Shown piece by piece: positions 1 to 10,632 of a stretch of 64,000 bases of DNA. A model generated the notes under the pieces. That model searched no databases. It worked only from the letters and a program-made list of their open reading frames with translations, and was not told where the DNA came from. Location: assembly GCA_030123585.1 (NCBI GenBank), contig CP126120.1, positions 3,163,001-3,227,000 of the forward strand. Reading direction: 5' to 3'. A program made the position numbers and the translations under genes. This stretch comes from Rhodanobacteraceae bacterium (GTDB lineage Bacteria; Pseudomonadota; Gammaproteobacteria; Xanthomonadales; Rhodanobacteraceae). Position 1 is the stretch's first letter. Each line of letters begins with the position of its first letter.

Positions 1-1
1 C

Positions 2-1480
2 GCGCAGTCGTTCGCGCTGTCCACCAACGTGCTGCATTACGAGGCGTTGCGGCTGGCCGCGCGCATCGCCACGCAGCGCCGCGACCCGCGCGCCGAAACG
101 TATGCACAGCAGGCCGACGCGTTGAAGCAGGCGATCAACGCGCATTTCTGGCGCGCCGACCGCGGCATGTACATGAGCTACATCGGCGGCGACGGCCTGC
201 CGGTGGAAGCCTACGACCTGCTGGGCCTGTCGCTCGCGATCACCAGCGGCGTGGCCGATGCCGAACGCGCGCGTTCTTCGCTGGTGCACTATCCCGCATG
301 GCTCGCGGGCAGTCCGGTGATCTGGCCCGAACGCGCCGACCAGCCGATCTACCACAACCGCGCGATCTGGCCGTTCGTCAGCGCTTACGCCCTGCGCGCC
401 GCGCGCAAGGTGGACGACCCCGCATTGATTGCCTTTGCGATCGAGTCGATCATGCGCGGCGCGGCGCTGGCCGGCTCCAACATGGAAAACTACGAACTGG
501 TGACCGAGGCCACGCACGTCGATGACGGCAAGCTCAGCGGCCCGGTGGTGGATTCGCCGCGCCAGTTGTGGTCGGTGGCGGCCTACCTGGACATGGTGGC
601 GGAAGGCGTGTTCGGCTTGACCGATGACGGCAGGATCGAACCGAAGCTGCCGATATCGCTGGTGCCGATGCTGTTCGGCAATAAGGACACCATCACGCTG
701 CAGTTGCCGCAGCAGCGCATCACGCTGCACCGTCCGAAAAACCTGCACGGCGATTTGCTGGTCGCGGACAAGGTCGTGCGTCGTGGATCGAATGCCGAAG
801 TCACATTGAAAGCCGTCACGGTAGCGCCGTTGCCGCCGCGCCGCGATGCGCCGATGTATGCACCGGCGACGCCGCCCGCGCCGCGCGTCGACCGCGACGG
901 CGATACATGGCGGATCCACGCGGAAGGCGATCGCAACATGTTGTACGTCGATGGCAAGCCGTTCGGACAGATCGGCAATGCCTGGACATTGCCGGCATCG
1001 CCTGCACGCCGCTGCCTGCGCGTGACGCAACTCGGCAAGGATGGCATCGAATCGCTGCCGAGCCTTGCGACCTGCATCGGCGACGACGCAAGCGTGGCGG
1101 GTGGCTGGCCACGCACGTGGACCACGTCGGCGAGTGGCGAGCATCGCGTGTGGCTGGATTACGCCAACGGCCATGGCCCGATCAATACCGGCATCACCGC
1201 GGCGGTGAAGCGCATGGTCATCCGTTGCGACGGCAGCCCGGAACAAACCGTGCCGATCGTGATGCCGCACAGCGTCGGTGAGCAGCGTTCCACGACGGCC
1301 ACGTTCGCCGCGAAAGCCGGCGCGCGCTGCACCTTCGCGCTGGAGCAGGGCTTCAACATGAGCGACCTCGCGAACTTCGCGCACTACACCGGCGGCGAAG
1401 GCGGCAGCACGGGACCCTTGAACGATGCCAGAATCGGCGCTCTCCACATCGCGCCGCTTTCGGCAGACACGCCCCCATGA
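2..1480 (+). CDS. Six-hairpin glycosidase-like protein (3' part)
   Basis: The reading frame is open from the first bases of the window, so the N-terminus is outside. The visible 492 residues begin in an alpha/alpha six-hairpin region with segments such as YHNRAIWPFVSAYALRAA and SNMENYELVTEATH, typical of (alpha/alpha)6 barrel glycosidases, and continue into a roughly 280-residue C-terminal part that looks beta-rich. The substrate cannot be read from this part; an alpha-glucan or trehalose-type sugar is plausible because the next gene is a sugar transporter of the SLC45/GPH type. The stop codon overlaps the transporter ATG by 4 nt (ATGA), so the two are almost certainly cotranscribed and translationally coupled. 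Confidence 0.75.
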   Translation, partial: AQSFALSTNVLHYEALRLAARIATQRRDPRAETYAQQADALKQAINAHFWRADRGMYMSYIGGDGLPVEAYDLLGLSLAITSGVADAERARSSLVHYPAWLAGSPVIWPERADQPIYHNRAIWPFVSAYALRAARKVDDPALIAFAIESIMRGAALAGSNMENYELVTEATHVDDGKLSGPVVDSPRQLWSVAAYLDMVAEGVFGLTDDGRIEPKLPISLVPMLFGNKDTITLQLPQQRITLHRPKNLHGDLLVADKVVRRGSNAEVTLKAVTVAPLPPRRDAPMYAPATPPAPRVDRDGDTWRIHAEGDRNMLYVDGKPFGQIGNAWTLPASPARRCLRVTQLGKDGIESLPSLATCIGDDASVAGGWPRTWTTSASGEHRVWLDYANGHGPINTGITAAVKRMVIRCDGSPEQTVPIVMPHSVGEQRSTTATFAAKAGARCTFALEQGFNMSDLANFAHYTGGEGGSTGPLNDARIGALHIAPLSADTPP

Positions 1481-2964
1481 ATCGCAAACCAGCGTTGTCG
1501 TTCTGGCAGATCTGGAACATGTGTTTCGGGTTCCTCGGCATCCAGTTCGGGTTCGCGCTGCAGAACGCCAACGTCAGCCGCATCTTCCAGACCCTTGGCG
1601 CCAGCGTGGATGCGATCCCCGCGCTGTGGATCGCGGCGCCCTTGACCGGATTGATCGTGCAGCCGCTGATCGGCCACTGGTCCGATCGCACCTGGGGCCG
1701 GCTCGGCCGGCGACGTCCGTATTTCCTCGTCGGCGCGGTGCTGGCGACGCTGGCGTTGTTCGCGATGCCGAACGCGCCGCTGCTGTGGATCGCGGCGGGC
1801 CTGCTGTGGATCATGGATGCGTCGTTCAACGTGGCAATGGAACCGTTCCGCGCGTTCGTGGGCGACCAGTTGCCGACGCAGCAGCGCGCGAAAGGCTACG
1901 CGATGCAGAGCTTCTTCATCGGCATCGGCGCGGTGGTGGCGTCGCTGTTGCCGTGGATCCTTGCACATTACGGCATCCCGAACACCGCGCCCGCAGGCGC
2001 GGTCCCCGACACGGTGAAGTATGCGTTCTACGCCGGAGGCGTGGTGTTGCTGGGATCGGTGCTGTGGACGATTGTCACCACGCGCGAATATCCGCCGGAG
2101 ACCTTGCAGGCATTCGAAGACAACGTCGAAACCGCGCCGGTGGATGTGAAGCGCGCGTGGCGGCCGGGCCTGGTTCTTCTGGCCATCGGCGTGCTGTTGC
2201 TGGCCGCGATCGTGCGCTTCTCGCTGGCGCGCGACCTGTACCTCTTGGCCGGGATGCTGATCGTTGCCGGACTGCTGTTCGTCTGGCTGGCGCGCGCACG
2301 CGGGCGCGGCACGTTGCGTCAGGTGATGGGCGACCTGTACGGAATGCCCGAGGCGATGCGGCGGCTGGCGTGGGTGCAGTTCTTTTCCTGGTTCGCGCTG
2401 TTCGCGATGTGGATCTACACGACGCCGGCCGTCACGGCGCTACAGTTCGGCGCCACCGATCCGCAGTCGGCGGCCTACAACACCGGCGCCAACTGGGTCG
2501 GCGTGCTGTTCGCCGCCTACAACGGCTTCGCCGCGCTGGCCGCGATCGTGATCCCGTGGATGGCGCGCGCGTGGGGCTTGCGCGTCAGCCATCTGGTCAA
2601 CGTCGTGCTGGGCGGCGCGGGCCTGGTCTCGATCGCGTTGATCCGCGATCCGCACTGGCTGCTGCTGTCGATGCTGGGCGTGGGCTTCGCATGGGCGTCG
2701 ATCCTGTCGCTGCCCTACGCGCTGCTGTCGGACAACCTTCCGGCGGCGAAGATGGGCGTGTACATGGGCATCTTCAATTTCTTCATCGTGATCCCGCAAC
2801 TCCTGGCCGCCAGCGTGCTGGGCGTGCTGCTGAAATGGTTTTTCCACGGCCAGCCGGTGTACGCGCTGGTGCTGGGCGGCGTCAGCCTCGTCGTCGCGGG
2901 ACTGTGCGTGCTGCGCGTGCGGGAGTCGAGTGGCGAGCACGTGGCCAGCGCTGCGACGGTGTAG
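1477..2964 (+). CDS. MFS sugar transporter, SLC45/GPH-like
   Basis: A 495-residue polytopic inner-membrane protein with about 12 hydrophobic segments. The loop between segments 2 and 3 carries GHWSDRTWGRLGRRRPYF, which matches the G-x-x-S-D...G-R-R-R-P signature of glycoside/sucrose-type major facilitators. The early segment ALQNANVSRIFQTLGA is also characteristic of bacterial maltose/sucrose symporters of this family. It overlaps the preceding glycosidase gene by 4 nt, so it probably imports the sugar released by, or handled by, that enzyme. The exact substrate is inferred from family and neighbour only. No clear hairpin terminator follows. Confidence 0.85.
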   Translation: MNRKPALSFWQIWNMCFGFLGIQFGFALQNANVSRIFQTLGASVDAIPALWIAAPLTGLIVQPLIGHWSDRTWGRLGRRRPYFLVGAVLATLALFAMPNAPLLWIAAGLLWIMDASFNVAMEPFRAFVGDQLPTQQRAKGYAMQSFFIGIGAVVASLLPWILAHYGIPNTAPAGAVPDTVKYAFYAGGVVLLGSVLWTIVTTREYPPETLQAFEDNVETAPVDVKRAWRPGLVLLAIGVLLLAAIVRFSLARDLYLLAGMLIVAGLLFVWLARARGRGTLRQVMGDLYGMPEAMRRLAWVQFFSWFALFAMWIYTTPAVTALQFGATDPQSAAYNTGANWVGVLFAAYNGFAALAAIVIPWMARAWGLRVSHLVNVVLGGAGLVSIALIRDPHWLLLSMLGVGFAWASILSLPYALLSDNLPAAKMGVYMGIFNFFIVIPQLLAASVLGVLLKWFFHGQPVYALVLGGVSLVVAGLCVLRVRESSGEHVASAATV

Positions 2965-3034
2965 CCACGGGTCAGGCCTTTCGCGTTTCGCCGATCGCGC
3001 GCCTCGCATCAGCCAGGCGGCGCGAATCACTCAC

Positions 3035-3280
3035 TCAGCCGCAATTGTCGCCTTCGCTGCAGATCACCCGCACGGTGGCATCGTGGTCGGCGGGGTCATC
3101 AGCCGCGCCGGCATCCTGCAGCAACACGCATGAATAATCCGGGTCGACCGCCGACCGCAGCGTCGAGGCCACGCAACACGGGGTAGTCCCCGTCAACAGC
3201 GGGGTTCGATGCCGTGCATCTTGAGCCTGGTGTCGGCGCATGGCGCCGCAATCGAAGCCTTGTCGCGCAACGTCGCCTGA
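3035..3280 (-). pseudogene. Remnant of isochorismatase-family hydrolase
   Basis: Read on the minus strand, the final 50 or so codons give LLTGTTPCCVASTLRSA followed by LLQDAGAADDPADHDATV and a TGA at 3035-3037. This matches the C-terminal part of cysteine hydrolases of the isochorismatase family (the T-G-x-x-T-x-x-C-V-x-S-T-x-R-x-A block and the D-A...H-A-x-x-R block). The preceding family-like segment, including TRLKMHGIEP, is in a different frame, so a one-base frameshift separates them near 3200. No start codon or upstream domain remains; it is flanked by the transporter and a tRNA gene. It is best read as a decayed fragment, but no alignment could be run. Confidence 0.5.
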
Positions 3281-3321
3281 CCGGGCAAGCCGGTACGGTT
3301 TACAAGGATTCCAGCGAAAGC

Positions 3322-3396
3322 TGGTGGGCAGTACAGGGATCGAACCTGTGACCCCTTCCATGTCAAGGAAGTGCTCTACCGCTGAGCTAACTGCCC
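3322..3396 (-). tRNA. tRNA-Val(GAC)
   Basis: The minus strand folds into a full cloverleaf: acceptor GGGCAGT/ACTGCCC, D stem GCTC/GAGC, anticodon stem CTTCC/GGAAG with loop TTGACAT (anticodon GAC), T arm ACAGG-TTCGATC-CCTGT, discriminator A and encoded CCA. The anticodon reads GUC and GUU valine codons. A sigma70-type promoter lies about 55 nt upstream at 3452-3480. Confidence 0.97.
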
Positions 3397-3451
3397 ATTT
3401 GAGGAGATGGTCGCGGAAGGCGACGTTCCGGCGGCGGTAGCCGGGCTGCGC

Positions 3452-3480
3452 AGTGTAACGGGATCGCGGCACTGGCTCAA
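3452..3480 (-). promoter_or_regulatory. Sigma70-type promoter of tRNA-Val(GAC)
   Basis: On the minus strand a -35 box TTGAGC (3475-3480) and a -10 box TACACT (3452-3457) are separated by exactly 17 nt. The predicted start would lie near 3445, about 50 nt before the mature tRNA end. Confidence 0.6.
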
Positions 3481-3496
3481 ATCCCGGTCCGCGGCG

Positions 3497-3525
3497 TTGA
3501 CGCCATGCGGGGCCTGCACTAACTT
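3497..3525 (+). promoter_or_regulatory. Sigma70-type promoter of thrS leader
   Basis: A -35 box TTGACG (3497-3502) and a -10 box TAACTT (3520-3525) are 17 nt apart. Transcription would start near 3532, producing a leader of about 140 nt before thrS that contains the leader peptide and attenuator hairpins. Confidence 0.55.
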
Positions 3526-3581
3526 TGCCGTTGAACGAGAACGAAAGGTGGCCCGCGGAAAACGCCGGCCGAGTGTGCGAC

Positions 3582-3608
3582 ATGGAAACTACCACCGCCC
3601 CCCATTGA
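3582..3608 (+). CDS. thrS leader peptide (Thr-rich, 8 residues)
   Basis: A short ORF encodes METTTAPH, with three consecutive Thr codons ACT ACC ACC at 3588-3596 and a TGA at 3606-3608. A weak Shine-Dalgarno-like CGAG precedes the ATG by about 8 nt. It lies between a good promoter and a terminator hairpin directly upstream of threonyl-tRNA synthetase, exactly where a leader peptide for ribosome-mediated attenuation would sit. Stalling at the Thr codons when charged tRNA-Thr is scarce would leave 3614-3619 free to form the antiterminator; completion to the stop would cover it. Function is inferred from geometry and the codon content. Confidence 0.6.
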   Translation: METTTAPH

Positions 3609-3613
3609 TCGAA

Positions 3614-3655
3614 CGCGCCTTGCCGAGGAAACGAGGGCGCGTGGCGCCCTTTTTT
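3614..3655 (+). terminator. thrS attenuator (terminator with competing antiterminator)
   Basis: A hairpin AGGGCGC (3634-3640) / GCGCCCT (3644-3650) with loop GTG is followed by a run of T to 3655, a factor-independent terminator 20 nt before the thrS ATG. The upstream CGCGCC (3614-3619) is perfectly complementary to GGCGCG (3636-3641), which includes most of the 5' arm of the terminator, so the two pairings are mutually exclusive. Confidence 0.65.
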
Positions 3656-3674
3656 GTTGTGTGAAGAACATCCG

Positions 3675-5582
3675 ATGATCACGATCACTTTGCCCGACAG
3701 CAGTACCAAATCCTTCGACGCGCCACCTACGGTGCGCGACGTCGCCGCGTCGATCGGCGCGGGCCTCGCCAAGGCCGCGCTGGCCGGCAAGATCGACGGC
3801 AGGCTGGTGGATCTTTCGCGCACGATCGATCATGACGCACGCGTGGAGATCGTTACCGAGAAATCGCCCGAGGCGCTGGACATCATCCGCCACTCCACCG
3901 CGCACCTGCTGGCGCAGGCGGTGCAACGGTTGCATCCGGGCACGCAGGTGACGATCGGGCCGGTGATCGAGGACGGCTTCTATTACGACTTCGCACCCAA
4001 GGGCGAGCCGTTCAAGCCCGAAGACCTGCCCGCGATCGAGGCCGAGATGCACAAGATCGCGAAGGAAGCGTTGCCGTTGTCACGCAGCGTGAAATCGCGC
4101 GACGATGCGGTGAAGTTTTTCCGCGACATCGGCGAGGCCTACAAGGCCGAGATCATCGAGTCAATCCCCGCGAACGAGGAACTTTCACTCTATTCGCAGG
4201 GCGAGTTCACCGACCTGTGCCGCGGCCCGCACGTGCCGGACACGGGGCGCCTGAAGTCGTTCAAGCTGATGAAGACGGCCGGTGCCTACTGGCGCGGCGA
4301 TTCCGACAACGCGATGCTGTCGCGCATCTACGGCACCGCGTGGTTGAACGACAAGGATCTCAAGGCTTACCTCACGCGCATCGAGGAAGCCGAGAAGCGT
4401 GACCACCGCAAGCTCGGCCGCCAGCTCGACCTGTTCCACATGCAGGAGGAGGCGCCCGGCATGGCGTTCTGGCACGCGCATGGCTGGACGCTGTGGCAGC
4501 AGGTCGAGCAGTACATGCGCCGCGTGTACCGCGAGTCCGGCTACCAGGAAGTGAAGTGTCCGTCGATACTCGACGTGTCGCTGTGGAAGAAATCCGGCCA
4601 CTGGGACAACTACAAGGACAACATGTTCTTCACCGAGTCGGAGAAGCGCACCTACGCCGTGAAGCCCATGAACTGCCCGGGCCATGTGCAGATCTACAAC
4701 GACGGTCTGCACAGTTACCGCGACCTGCCGATCCGCTACGGCGAGTTCGGCTCCTGCACCCGCAACGAACCGTCCGGTGCGCTGCACGGCCTGCTGCGGG
4801 TGCGCAGCTTCACCCAGGACGACGGCCACATCTTCTGCACCGAGGACCAGATCGAGCAGGAAGTGGTGGATTTCCACCAACAGGCGCTGAAGGTGTACGC
4901 CGACTTCGGCTTCAGGGACGTGGAACTGATGCTGGCATTGCGCCCCGAAAAGCGGCTGGGCGGCGACGCGATCTGGGACAAGGCCGAGGACGCCCTGCGC
5001 TCGGCGCTGCGCCGGGCCGGAGCGGAATGGAAGGAACTGCCGGGTGAGGGTGCGTTCTACGGCCCCAAGATCGAATACCACCTGCGCGACGCGATCGGCC
5101 GCGACTGGCAGCTCGGCACCATGCAGGTGGATTTCTCGATGCCGGGCAGGCTCGGCGCCGAATACGTGGGCGAGGACTCCCAGCGCCACGTGCCGGTGAT
5201 GCTGCACCGGGCCATCGTGGGCTCGATGGAACGCTTCCTTGGCATACTGATCGAGCACCACGCCGGCAACTTCCCGACCTGGCTGGCGCCGGTGCAGGCG
5301 GTGGTCATGAACATCACCGATGGCCAGGCCGATTACGTGGCCCGGGTGACCCGGGACCTGAACGAGGCCGGTTTCCGGGCCGAGGCCGATTTGCGCAACG
5401 AGAAAATTGGCTATAAAATCCGCGAGCATACGTTGCAGAAGGTGCCTTGGCTGCTCGTGGTCGGCGACCGCGAGAAGGAGAGGGGCACCGTTTCCGTGCG
5501 CACGCGTTCCGGGGAAGATCTTGGCAGCATGCCGCTGTCCGCCTTCGTCGAACGTTTGCAGGCCGAGCCCGGCCTGCGCTGA
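3675..5582 (+). CDS. thrS: Threonine--tRNA ligase
   Basis: Attaches threonine to tRNA-Thr in the cytoplasm. The 635-residue product has the full class II layout of bacterial ThrRS: an N-terminal TGS domain ([10 protein letters not shown] start, residues 1-60), an editing/SAD domain to about residue 230, the catalytic core with the zinc site around MNCPGH and motif 2 in the [19 protein letters not shown] region, and a C-terminal anticodon-binding domain. I chose the ATG at 3675, preceded by GTGAAGAAC; an upstream in-frame TTG at 3654 lies inside the terminator T-tract and is rejected. It is the first gene of the translation operon and appears to be controlled by the threonine attenuator just upstream. 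Confidence 0.97.
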   Translation: MITITLPDSSTKSFDAPPTVRDVAASIGAGLAKAALAGKIDGRLVDLSRTIDHDARVEIVTEKSPEALDIIRHSTAHLLAQAVQRLHPGTQVTIGPVIEDGFYYDFAPKGEPFKPEDLPAIEAEMHKIAKEALPLSRSVKSRDDAVKFFRDIGEAYKAEIIESIPANEELSLYSQGEFTDLCRGPHVPDTGRLKSFKLMKTAGAYWRGDSDNAMLSRIYGTAWLNDKDLKAYLTRIEEAEKRDHRKLGRQLDLFHMQEEAPGMAFWHAHGWTLWQQVEQYMRRVYRESGYQEVKCPSILDVSLWKKSGHWDNYKDNMFFTESEKRTYAVKPMNCPGHVQIYNDGLHSYRDLPIRYGEFGSCTRNEPSGALHGLLRVRSFTQDDGHIFCTEDQIEQEVVDFHQQALKVYADFGFRDVELMLALRPEKRLGGDAIWDKAEDALRSALRRAGAEWKELPGEGAFYGPKIEYHLRDAIGRDWQLGTMQVDFSMPGRLGAEYVGEDSQRHVPVMLHRAIVGSMERFLGILIEHHAGNFPTWLAPVQAVVMNITDGQADYVARVTRDLNEAGFRAEADLRNEKIGYKIREHTLQKVPWLLVVGDREKERGTVSVRTRSGEDLGSMPLSAFVERLQAEPGLR

Positions 5583-5631
5583 CGGAATGCGCGCCAGGCA
5601 TCGCTGGCGAACTTGAGCAGGAGAAGACGGT

Positions 5632-6153
5632 ATCGCTACCGAAAACAAAGGCAATCGGCGCAACCACGAGATCCGTGTCCCGCGCGTGCGGGTGATCGGC
5701 GCCGATGGGGAGCAGGTCGGGATCCTCGAACGCGACGAGGCATTGGCGATGGCCGAGGATGCCGGACTGGATCTGGTCGAGATCCAGCCGACCGCCGAGC
5801 CACCCGTTTGCCGGATCATGGATTTCGGCAAGTTCAAGTTCGAGCAGCAGAAGAAGGCTGCCGCGCAACGCAAGAAGTCGAAGCAGATCGAAATCAAGGA
5901 ACTGAAGTTCCGCCCGACCACGGACATCGGCGACTACAACATCAAGCTGCGCAACATGCTGCGGTTCCTGGAGGAAGGCGACAAGGTCAAGGTCAACATC
6001 CGCTTCCGCGGCCGCGAGATGTCGCACCAGGAACTGGGCATCGAACTGGCCCGGCGCATCCAGAACGACATCACGGAACACGCAGTGGTCGACCAGTTTC
6101 CGCGCATGGAAGGGCGGCAGATGACCATGATGATCAGCCCGAAAAAGAAGTAG
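5632..6153 (+). CDS. infC: Translation initiation factor IF-3, ATC start
   Basis: IF-3 binds the 30S subunit, prevents premature subunit joining and proofreads initiator tRNA and start codon choice. The 173-residue product has the N-terminal domain ([19 protein letters not shown]), a lysine-rich linker and a C-terminal domain ending [10 protein letters not shown]. No ATG, GTG or TTG exists at the right position; the homologous N-terminus ATENKGNRR is reached only from ATC at 5632, which is preceded by AGGAGA at 5619-5624. Rare AUU/AUC starts are the classical feature of infC and underlie its autoregulation through IF-3's discrimination against such codons. A GTG at 5686 would delete conserved residues. 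Confidence 0.93.
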   Translation: MATENKGNRRNHEIRVPRVRVIGADGEQVGILERDEALAMAEDAGLDLVEIQPTAEPPVCRIMDFGKFKFEQQKKAAAQRKKSKQIEIKELKFRPTTDIGDYNIKLRNMLRFLEEGDKVKVNIRFRGREMSHQELGIELARRIQNDITEHAVVDQFPRMEGRQMTMMISPKKK

Positions 6154-6189
6154 CTGCAACGGAGCCAAGAGCTTTCGGATTCACTAAGG

Positions 6190-6284
6190 GTTGGTGCAAG
6201 GTAGTACCGCATGGCACCAACTCCCCCTCGCCCGCTTGCGGGAGAGGCGGCCGTAGGCCGAGCGCGTAGCGCTGGGGTGAGGGG
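6190..6284. repeat. Palindromic repeats in infC-rpmI intergenic region
   Basis: The 307 nt between infC and rpmI contain no gene. An 8-bp inverted repeat GTTGGTGC (6190-6197) / GCACCAAC (6214-6221) is followed by a nested palindromic block bounded by CCCCTC (6224-6229) and GAGGGG (6279-6284) with inner hairpins CCCGC-TTG-CGGG-like, GGCCGTAGGCCG and AGCGCGTAGCGCT. The latter is a REP-like element common in this group. Whether the region also holds the L20-binding leader known from E. coli cannot be decided by eye. Confidence 0.6.
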
Positions 6285-6460
6285 AAAAGCTCGCACTCTT
6301 CTGTTGTCATGAGTGCAACCCATCCGCCGCGGACCGGCGGATGGCCAAGCGGCACCCGGAAACGGAATGCCGCACAACAAGCCGGCAAGGGCATGGATGG
6401 AAAGCGCGATCGCACGATCGCCGCCCGCGCCAGTCACGAAAAACCACAACGGAGTGGCAT

Positions 6461-6658
6461 ATGCCAAAGATCAAGACCAACCGGGCCGCCGCCAAGCGGT
6501 TCCGCAAGACCGCCTCCGGCAAGTTCAAGGCCGGCCACGCGTTCAAGTCGCACATCCTCACCAAGAAGGCGACCAAGCGCAAGCGCAATCTGCGCGCCCC
6601 CAACCACGTGCATGAGTCCGACACCAAGCGTGTCGCGCGCATGCTGCCCTACGCGTAA
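6461..6658 (+). CDS. rpmI: 50S ribosomal protein L35
   Basis: A 65-residue, very basic protein ([16 protein letters not shown] start, ending RMLPYA), the normal length of bacterial L35. Ribosome-binding site GGAGT lies 6 nt upstream. It is followed after 12 nt by rplT, the usual pairing; in E. coli the pair is repressed translationally by L20. Confidence 0.97.
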   Translation: MPKIKTNRAAAKRFRKTASGKFKAGHAFKSHILTKKATKRKRNLRAPNHVHESDTKRVARMLPYA

Positions 6659-6670
6659 GGAGAGACGACC

Positions 6671-7030
6671 ATGGCACGAGTCAAGCGTGGCGTCACCGCG
6701 CGTGCGCGTCACAAGAAAACCCTGAAGGCCGCCAAGGGCTATTACAACGCCCGCCGCAAGGTCTATCGCGTCGCCAAGCAGGCCGTCACCAAGGCCCAGC
6801 AGTACGCCTACATCGGCCGCAAGCAGAAGAAGCGCCAGTTCCGCGCGCTGTGGATCGTGCGCATCAACGCGGCCGCGCGCCAGTTCGGGCTGTCCTACAG
6901 CCGCCTGATCGACGGCCTCGGCAAGGCCGGCATCACCATCGACCGCAAGGTGCTGGCGGATCTCGCCGTGCACGACATCGCGGCGTTCGGCGCGATCGCC
7001 GAGAAGGCCAAGGCCAGCCTGGCAGCTTGA
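6671..7030 (+). CDS. rplT: 50S ribosomal protein L20
   Basis: A 119-residue basic protein with the conserved start [15 protein letters not shown] and the RNA-binding long helix followed by the globular half [20 protein letters not shown]. It nucleates 23S rRNA folding during early 50S assembly and, in related bacteria, represses its own operon. A strong AAGGAGAG site precedes the ATG. An intrinsic terminator follows before pheS. Confidence 0.97.
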   Translation: MARVKRGVTARARHKKTLKAAKGYYNARRKVYRVAKQAVTKAQQYAYIGRKQKKRQFRALWIVRINAAARQFGLSYSRLIDGLGKAGITIDRKVLADLAVHDIAAFGAIAEKAKASLAA

Positions 7031-7064
7031 ACGAAGCGTGCGGCGTTCGCGCCGGACGTTATGA

Positions 7065-8117
<1,053 letters not shown>

Positions 8118-8120
<3 letters not shown>

Positions 8121-8222
8121 GGCGGGAGTAGCGAAGCGAATCCCGCCAAGAAGCGGAGCGAGTCCTGCCTGAGCGTTCCGGAATCCCGTTGCCACGACTG
8201 GCGGGTTGGCACCCGCCCTACA
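8118..8222. repeat. Inverted-repeat element between pheS and pheT
   Basis: The ends GTAGGGCGGG (8118-8127) and CCCGCCCTAC (8213-8222) are inverted, with further GCGAAGCGAATCCCGCC-like sequence inside. The left arm overlaps the pheS stop codon. This is a common extragenic palindrome of the group, unusual here because it lies between two subunits of one enzyme. Confidence 0.6.
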
Positions 8223-8234
8223 GATCCAACGATC

Positions 8235-10631
8235 ATGAAATTTTCCGAAAACTGGCTGCGCTCGCTCGTCGACATCGATGCCGACCGTGCCGAACTGACG
8301 CGGCGGCTGACCATGAGCGGACTGGAAGTCGCCGGCGCCGAAGTCATGGGCGGGTCGCTGGAAGGCGTGATCGTCGCGCGCATCGTGGCGTGCGACGCGC
8401 ATCCCGACGCGGACAAGTTGCACGTGTGCCGCGTCGATACCGGTCAAGGCGAGGTGCAGATCGTGTGCGGTGCGCCCAACGCGCGCGCGGGCCTGGTCGC
8501 ACCGCTGGCGACGGTCGGTGTGAAGCTGGCGAATGGCATCACGATCAAGACCGCGAAGCTGCGCGGCGTGGAATCGCAGGGCATGCTGTGCTCGGCGAAG
8601 GAACTCGGCATCGATGCCGATGCCTCGGGGTTGATGGAATTGCCCGCCGATGCGCCGGTGGGCAAGCCGCTGGCGGACTATCTCGGCCTTCCCGACGCGT
8701 CCATCGAGATCGAACTGACCCCGAACCGCGGTGATTGCTTGGGCATGGTGGGCCTTGCCGATGAAGTCGCGGCGGAATTCGGGACGCGCGCGCAGGCTTT
8801 CGATGCGCTGTCCGTGAAGGCCGCGGTCGCCGCGCCGCGCGAAATACGCCTCGAAGCCGGCGCGGATTGCCCGCGTTACCTCGGCCGTGCGGTGCGAGGC
8901 ATCGACATGGCTGCGACCACGCCGGCATGGATGGCGCAGCGCCTGCGCGCGGCGGGCGTGAAGCCCATCAACGCGGTGGTGGATGTCACCAACTACGTGA
9001 TGCTGGAAACCGGCCAGCCGCTGCACGCGTTCGACGAAGCCAAACTCGACGCCGCGATCGTGGTGCGGCGCGCGTGTGATGGCGAAACGCTGAAGTTGCT
9101 GGACGGCACCGACGCGAAGCTCGACCCCGGTTTTCTCGTGATCGCCGATGACCGCAAACCGTTGGCCGTGGCCGGCGTGATGGGCGGCTTCGATTCGCGC
9201 GTGACCGAGGCCACCCGCGACGTGTTCCTGGAGGCCGCGCATTTTGCGCCGTCCGCGATCATGGGCCGCGCGCGCAAGCTGGGGCTCGCCACCGACGCGG
9301 CGCATCGCTTCGAGCGCGGCGTCGATCCGGAACTGCCGCGTACCGCGATGGAACGCGCAACCGCATTGTTGGTCGACATCGCGGGTGGCCAGCCCGGCGA
9401 GGTCATCGAAGCCGCGTTGCCGGAGCATCTGCCGCAACGTGCCGCGGTGACCTTGCGCCGCGCACGCATCGCACGCGTGCTGGGCATCTCCATCGGCGAT
9501 GCGGAAATCGAACGCATCCTCACCGCGCTCGGCATGACGGTGACGACGCAAGCCGATGGCTGGCGCGTCACGCCGCCTTCGCGTCGCTTCGACATCGAGC
9601 GCGAGGAAGACCTGATCGAGGAAGTCGCGCGCATCCACGGTTACGATGCGATTCCCGCGCGCCTGCCGGCCGGCGCGCCGCCGGCGCCGCAGGACGACGA
9701 GACGCGTCTTCCCGTCTCGACGCTGTCCGCGGCGTTGGCTGCGCGCGATTACCGCGAGGCCATCTGCTACGCCTTCGTCGATCCGCGCCTGCTGCAGACT
9801 TGGCAACTCGACGCCGGTGCGGTGCCCCTCGCCAATCCGCTGTCGGCGGAGCTGGCGGTGATGCGTACCTCGCTGCTGCCGGGTCTGGCGGACGCGTTGA
9901 AGCGCAACCGCAATCGCCAGCAAACGCGGGTACGGCTGTTCGAAAGCGGGGTAGTGTTTCAAAAGCAGGGAGCAGGGAAGCGGGAGGGCGAAAGCGCGCC
10001 TGTCGAGACAGCGATGCTGGCGGCGGTCGCCTGTGGCAGCGCGCGAGCCGAGCAGTGGGGCGAGCCGAGACGCGCGCTCGACTTCTTCGACATCAAGGGC
10101 GACGTGGAAGCGTTGCTGGCCTTGTCCGGATCGCCCGACGCGTGGTCGTTCGAGGCGCGCAACCTGCCCGCATGGCTGCATCCGGGCCGTGGCGCGCGCA
10201 TCCTGCGCGACGGCGAGGCGGTGGGCGTGGTCGGCGGCTTGCACCCTGCGCTGCAGGCCGCGCTGGACCTGCCCGAGACCTTCGTCTTCGAAGTGGCGCA
10301 GGATGCCTTGCGGCGCCGGGCCATTCCGGCCGCGCAGGCGCTGCCGCGTTTTCCATCGATTCGCCGCGATATCGCGATCGAACTGGATGAACGCGTGGAG
10401 TGGGCGAAGGTCGCCGCCGCGGTTCGTTCAAGTTTGCGAACAATCGTGAACGATGTCGTATTGTTTGACCGCTTTCACGGTCCGGGTTTGAGCGAAGGAC
10501 GAAAGAGTCTTGCCATGGGCTTGATTTTGCAGGACGGTTCGCGCACGCTTACGGATGAGGATGCCGACCGTTGCGTGGCCGAAGTGGTGGCGCAACTGGA
10601 ACGCGAGTTCGGGGCCCGTTTGAGGAAATGA
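8235..10631 (+). CDS. pheT: Phenylalanine--tRNA ligase beta subunit
   Basis: 798 residues, the usual length of the bacterial beta chain. An EMAP/tRNA-binding domain ([20 protein letters not shown], residues 36-150) is followed by the B3/B4 editing region, the B5 domain, a catalytic-like fold ([22 protein letters not shown] is in the B3/B4 part) and the C-terminal FDX-ACB anticodon-binding domain ([17 protein letters not shown]). It hydrolyses mischarged Tyr-tRNA-Phe and completes the tetramer with PheS. One base separates its stop from the ihfA ATG region, so the genes are cotranscribed. Confidence 0.97.
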   Translation: MKFSENWLRSLVDIDADRAELTRRLTMSGLEVAGAEVMGGSLEGVIVARIVACDAHPDADKLHVCRVDTGQGEVQIVCGAPNARAGLVAPLATVGVKLANGITIKTAKLRGVESQGMLCSAKELGIDADASGLMELPADAPVGKPLADYLGLPDASIEIELTPNRGDCLGMVGLADEVAAEFGTRAQAFDALSVKAAVAAPREIRLEAGADCPRYLGRAVRGIDMAATTPAWMAQRLRAAGVKPINAVVDVTNYVMLETGQPLHAFDEAKLDAAIVVRRACDGETLKLLDGTDAKLDPGFLVIADDRKPLAVAGVMGGFDSRVTEATRDVFLEAAHFAPSAIMGRARKLGLATDAAHRFERGVDPELPRTAMERATALLVDIAGGQPGEVIEAALPEHLPQRAAVTLRRARIARVLGISIGDAEIERILTALGMTVTTQADGWRVTPPSRRFDIEREEDLIEEVARIHGYDAIPARLPAGAPPAPQDDETRLPVSTLSAALAARDYREAICYAFVDPRLLQTWQLDAGAVPLANPLSAELAVMRTSLLPGLADALKRNRNRQQTRVRLFESGVVFQKQGAGKREGESAPVETAMLAAVACGSARAEQWGEPRRALDFFDIKGDVEALLALSGSPDAWSFEARNLPAWLHPGRGARILRDGEAVGVVGGLHPALQAALDLPETFVFEVAQDALRRRAIPAAQALPRFPSIRRDIAIELDERVEWAKVAAAVRSSLRTIVNDVVLFDRFHGPGLSEGRKSLAMGLILQDGSRTLTDEDADRCVAEVVAQLEREFGARLRK

Positions 10632-10632
10632 G

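Noticed and set aside
3654..3674. TTG start seven codons upstream of thrS
   Set aside because: It lies in the terminator T-tract without a ribosome-binding site; the family N-terminus starts at 3675.
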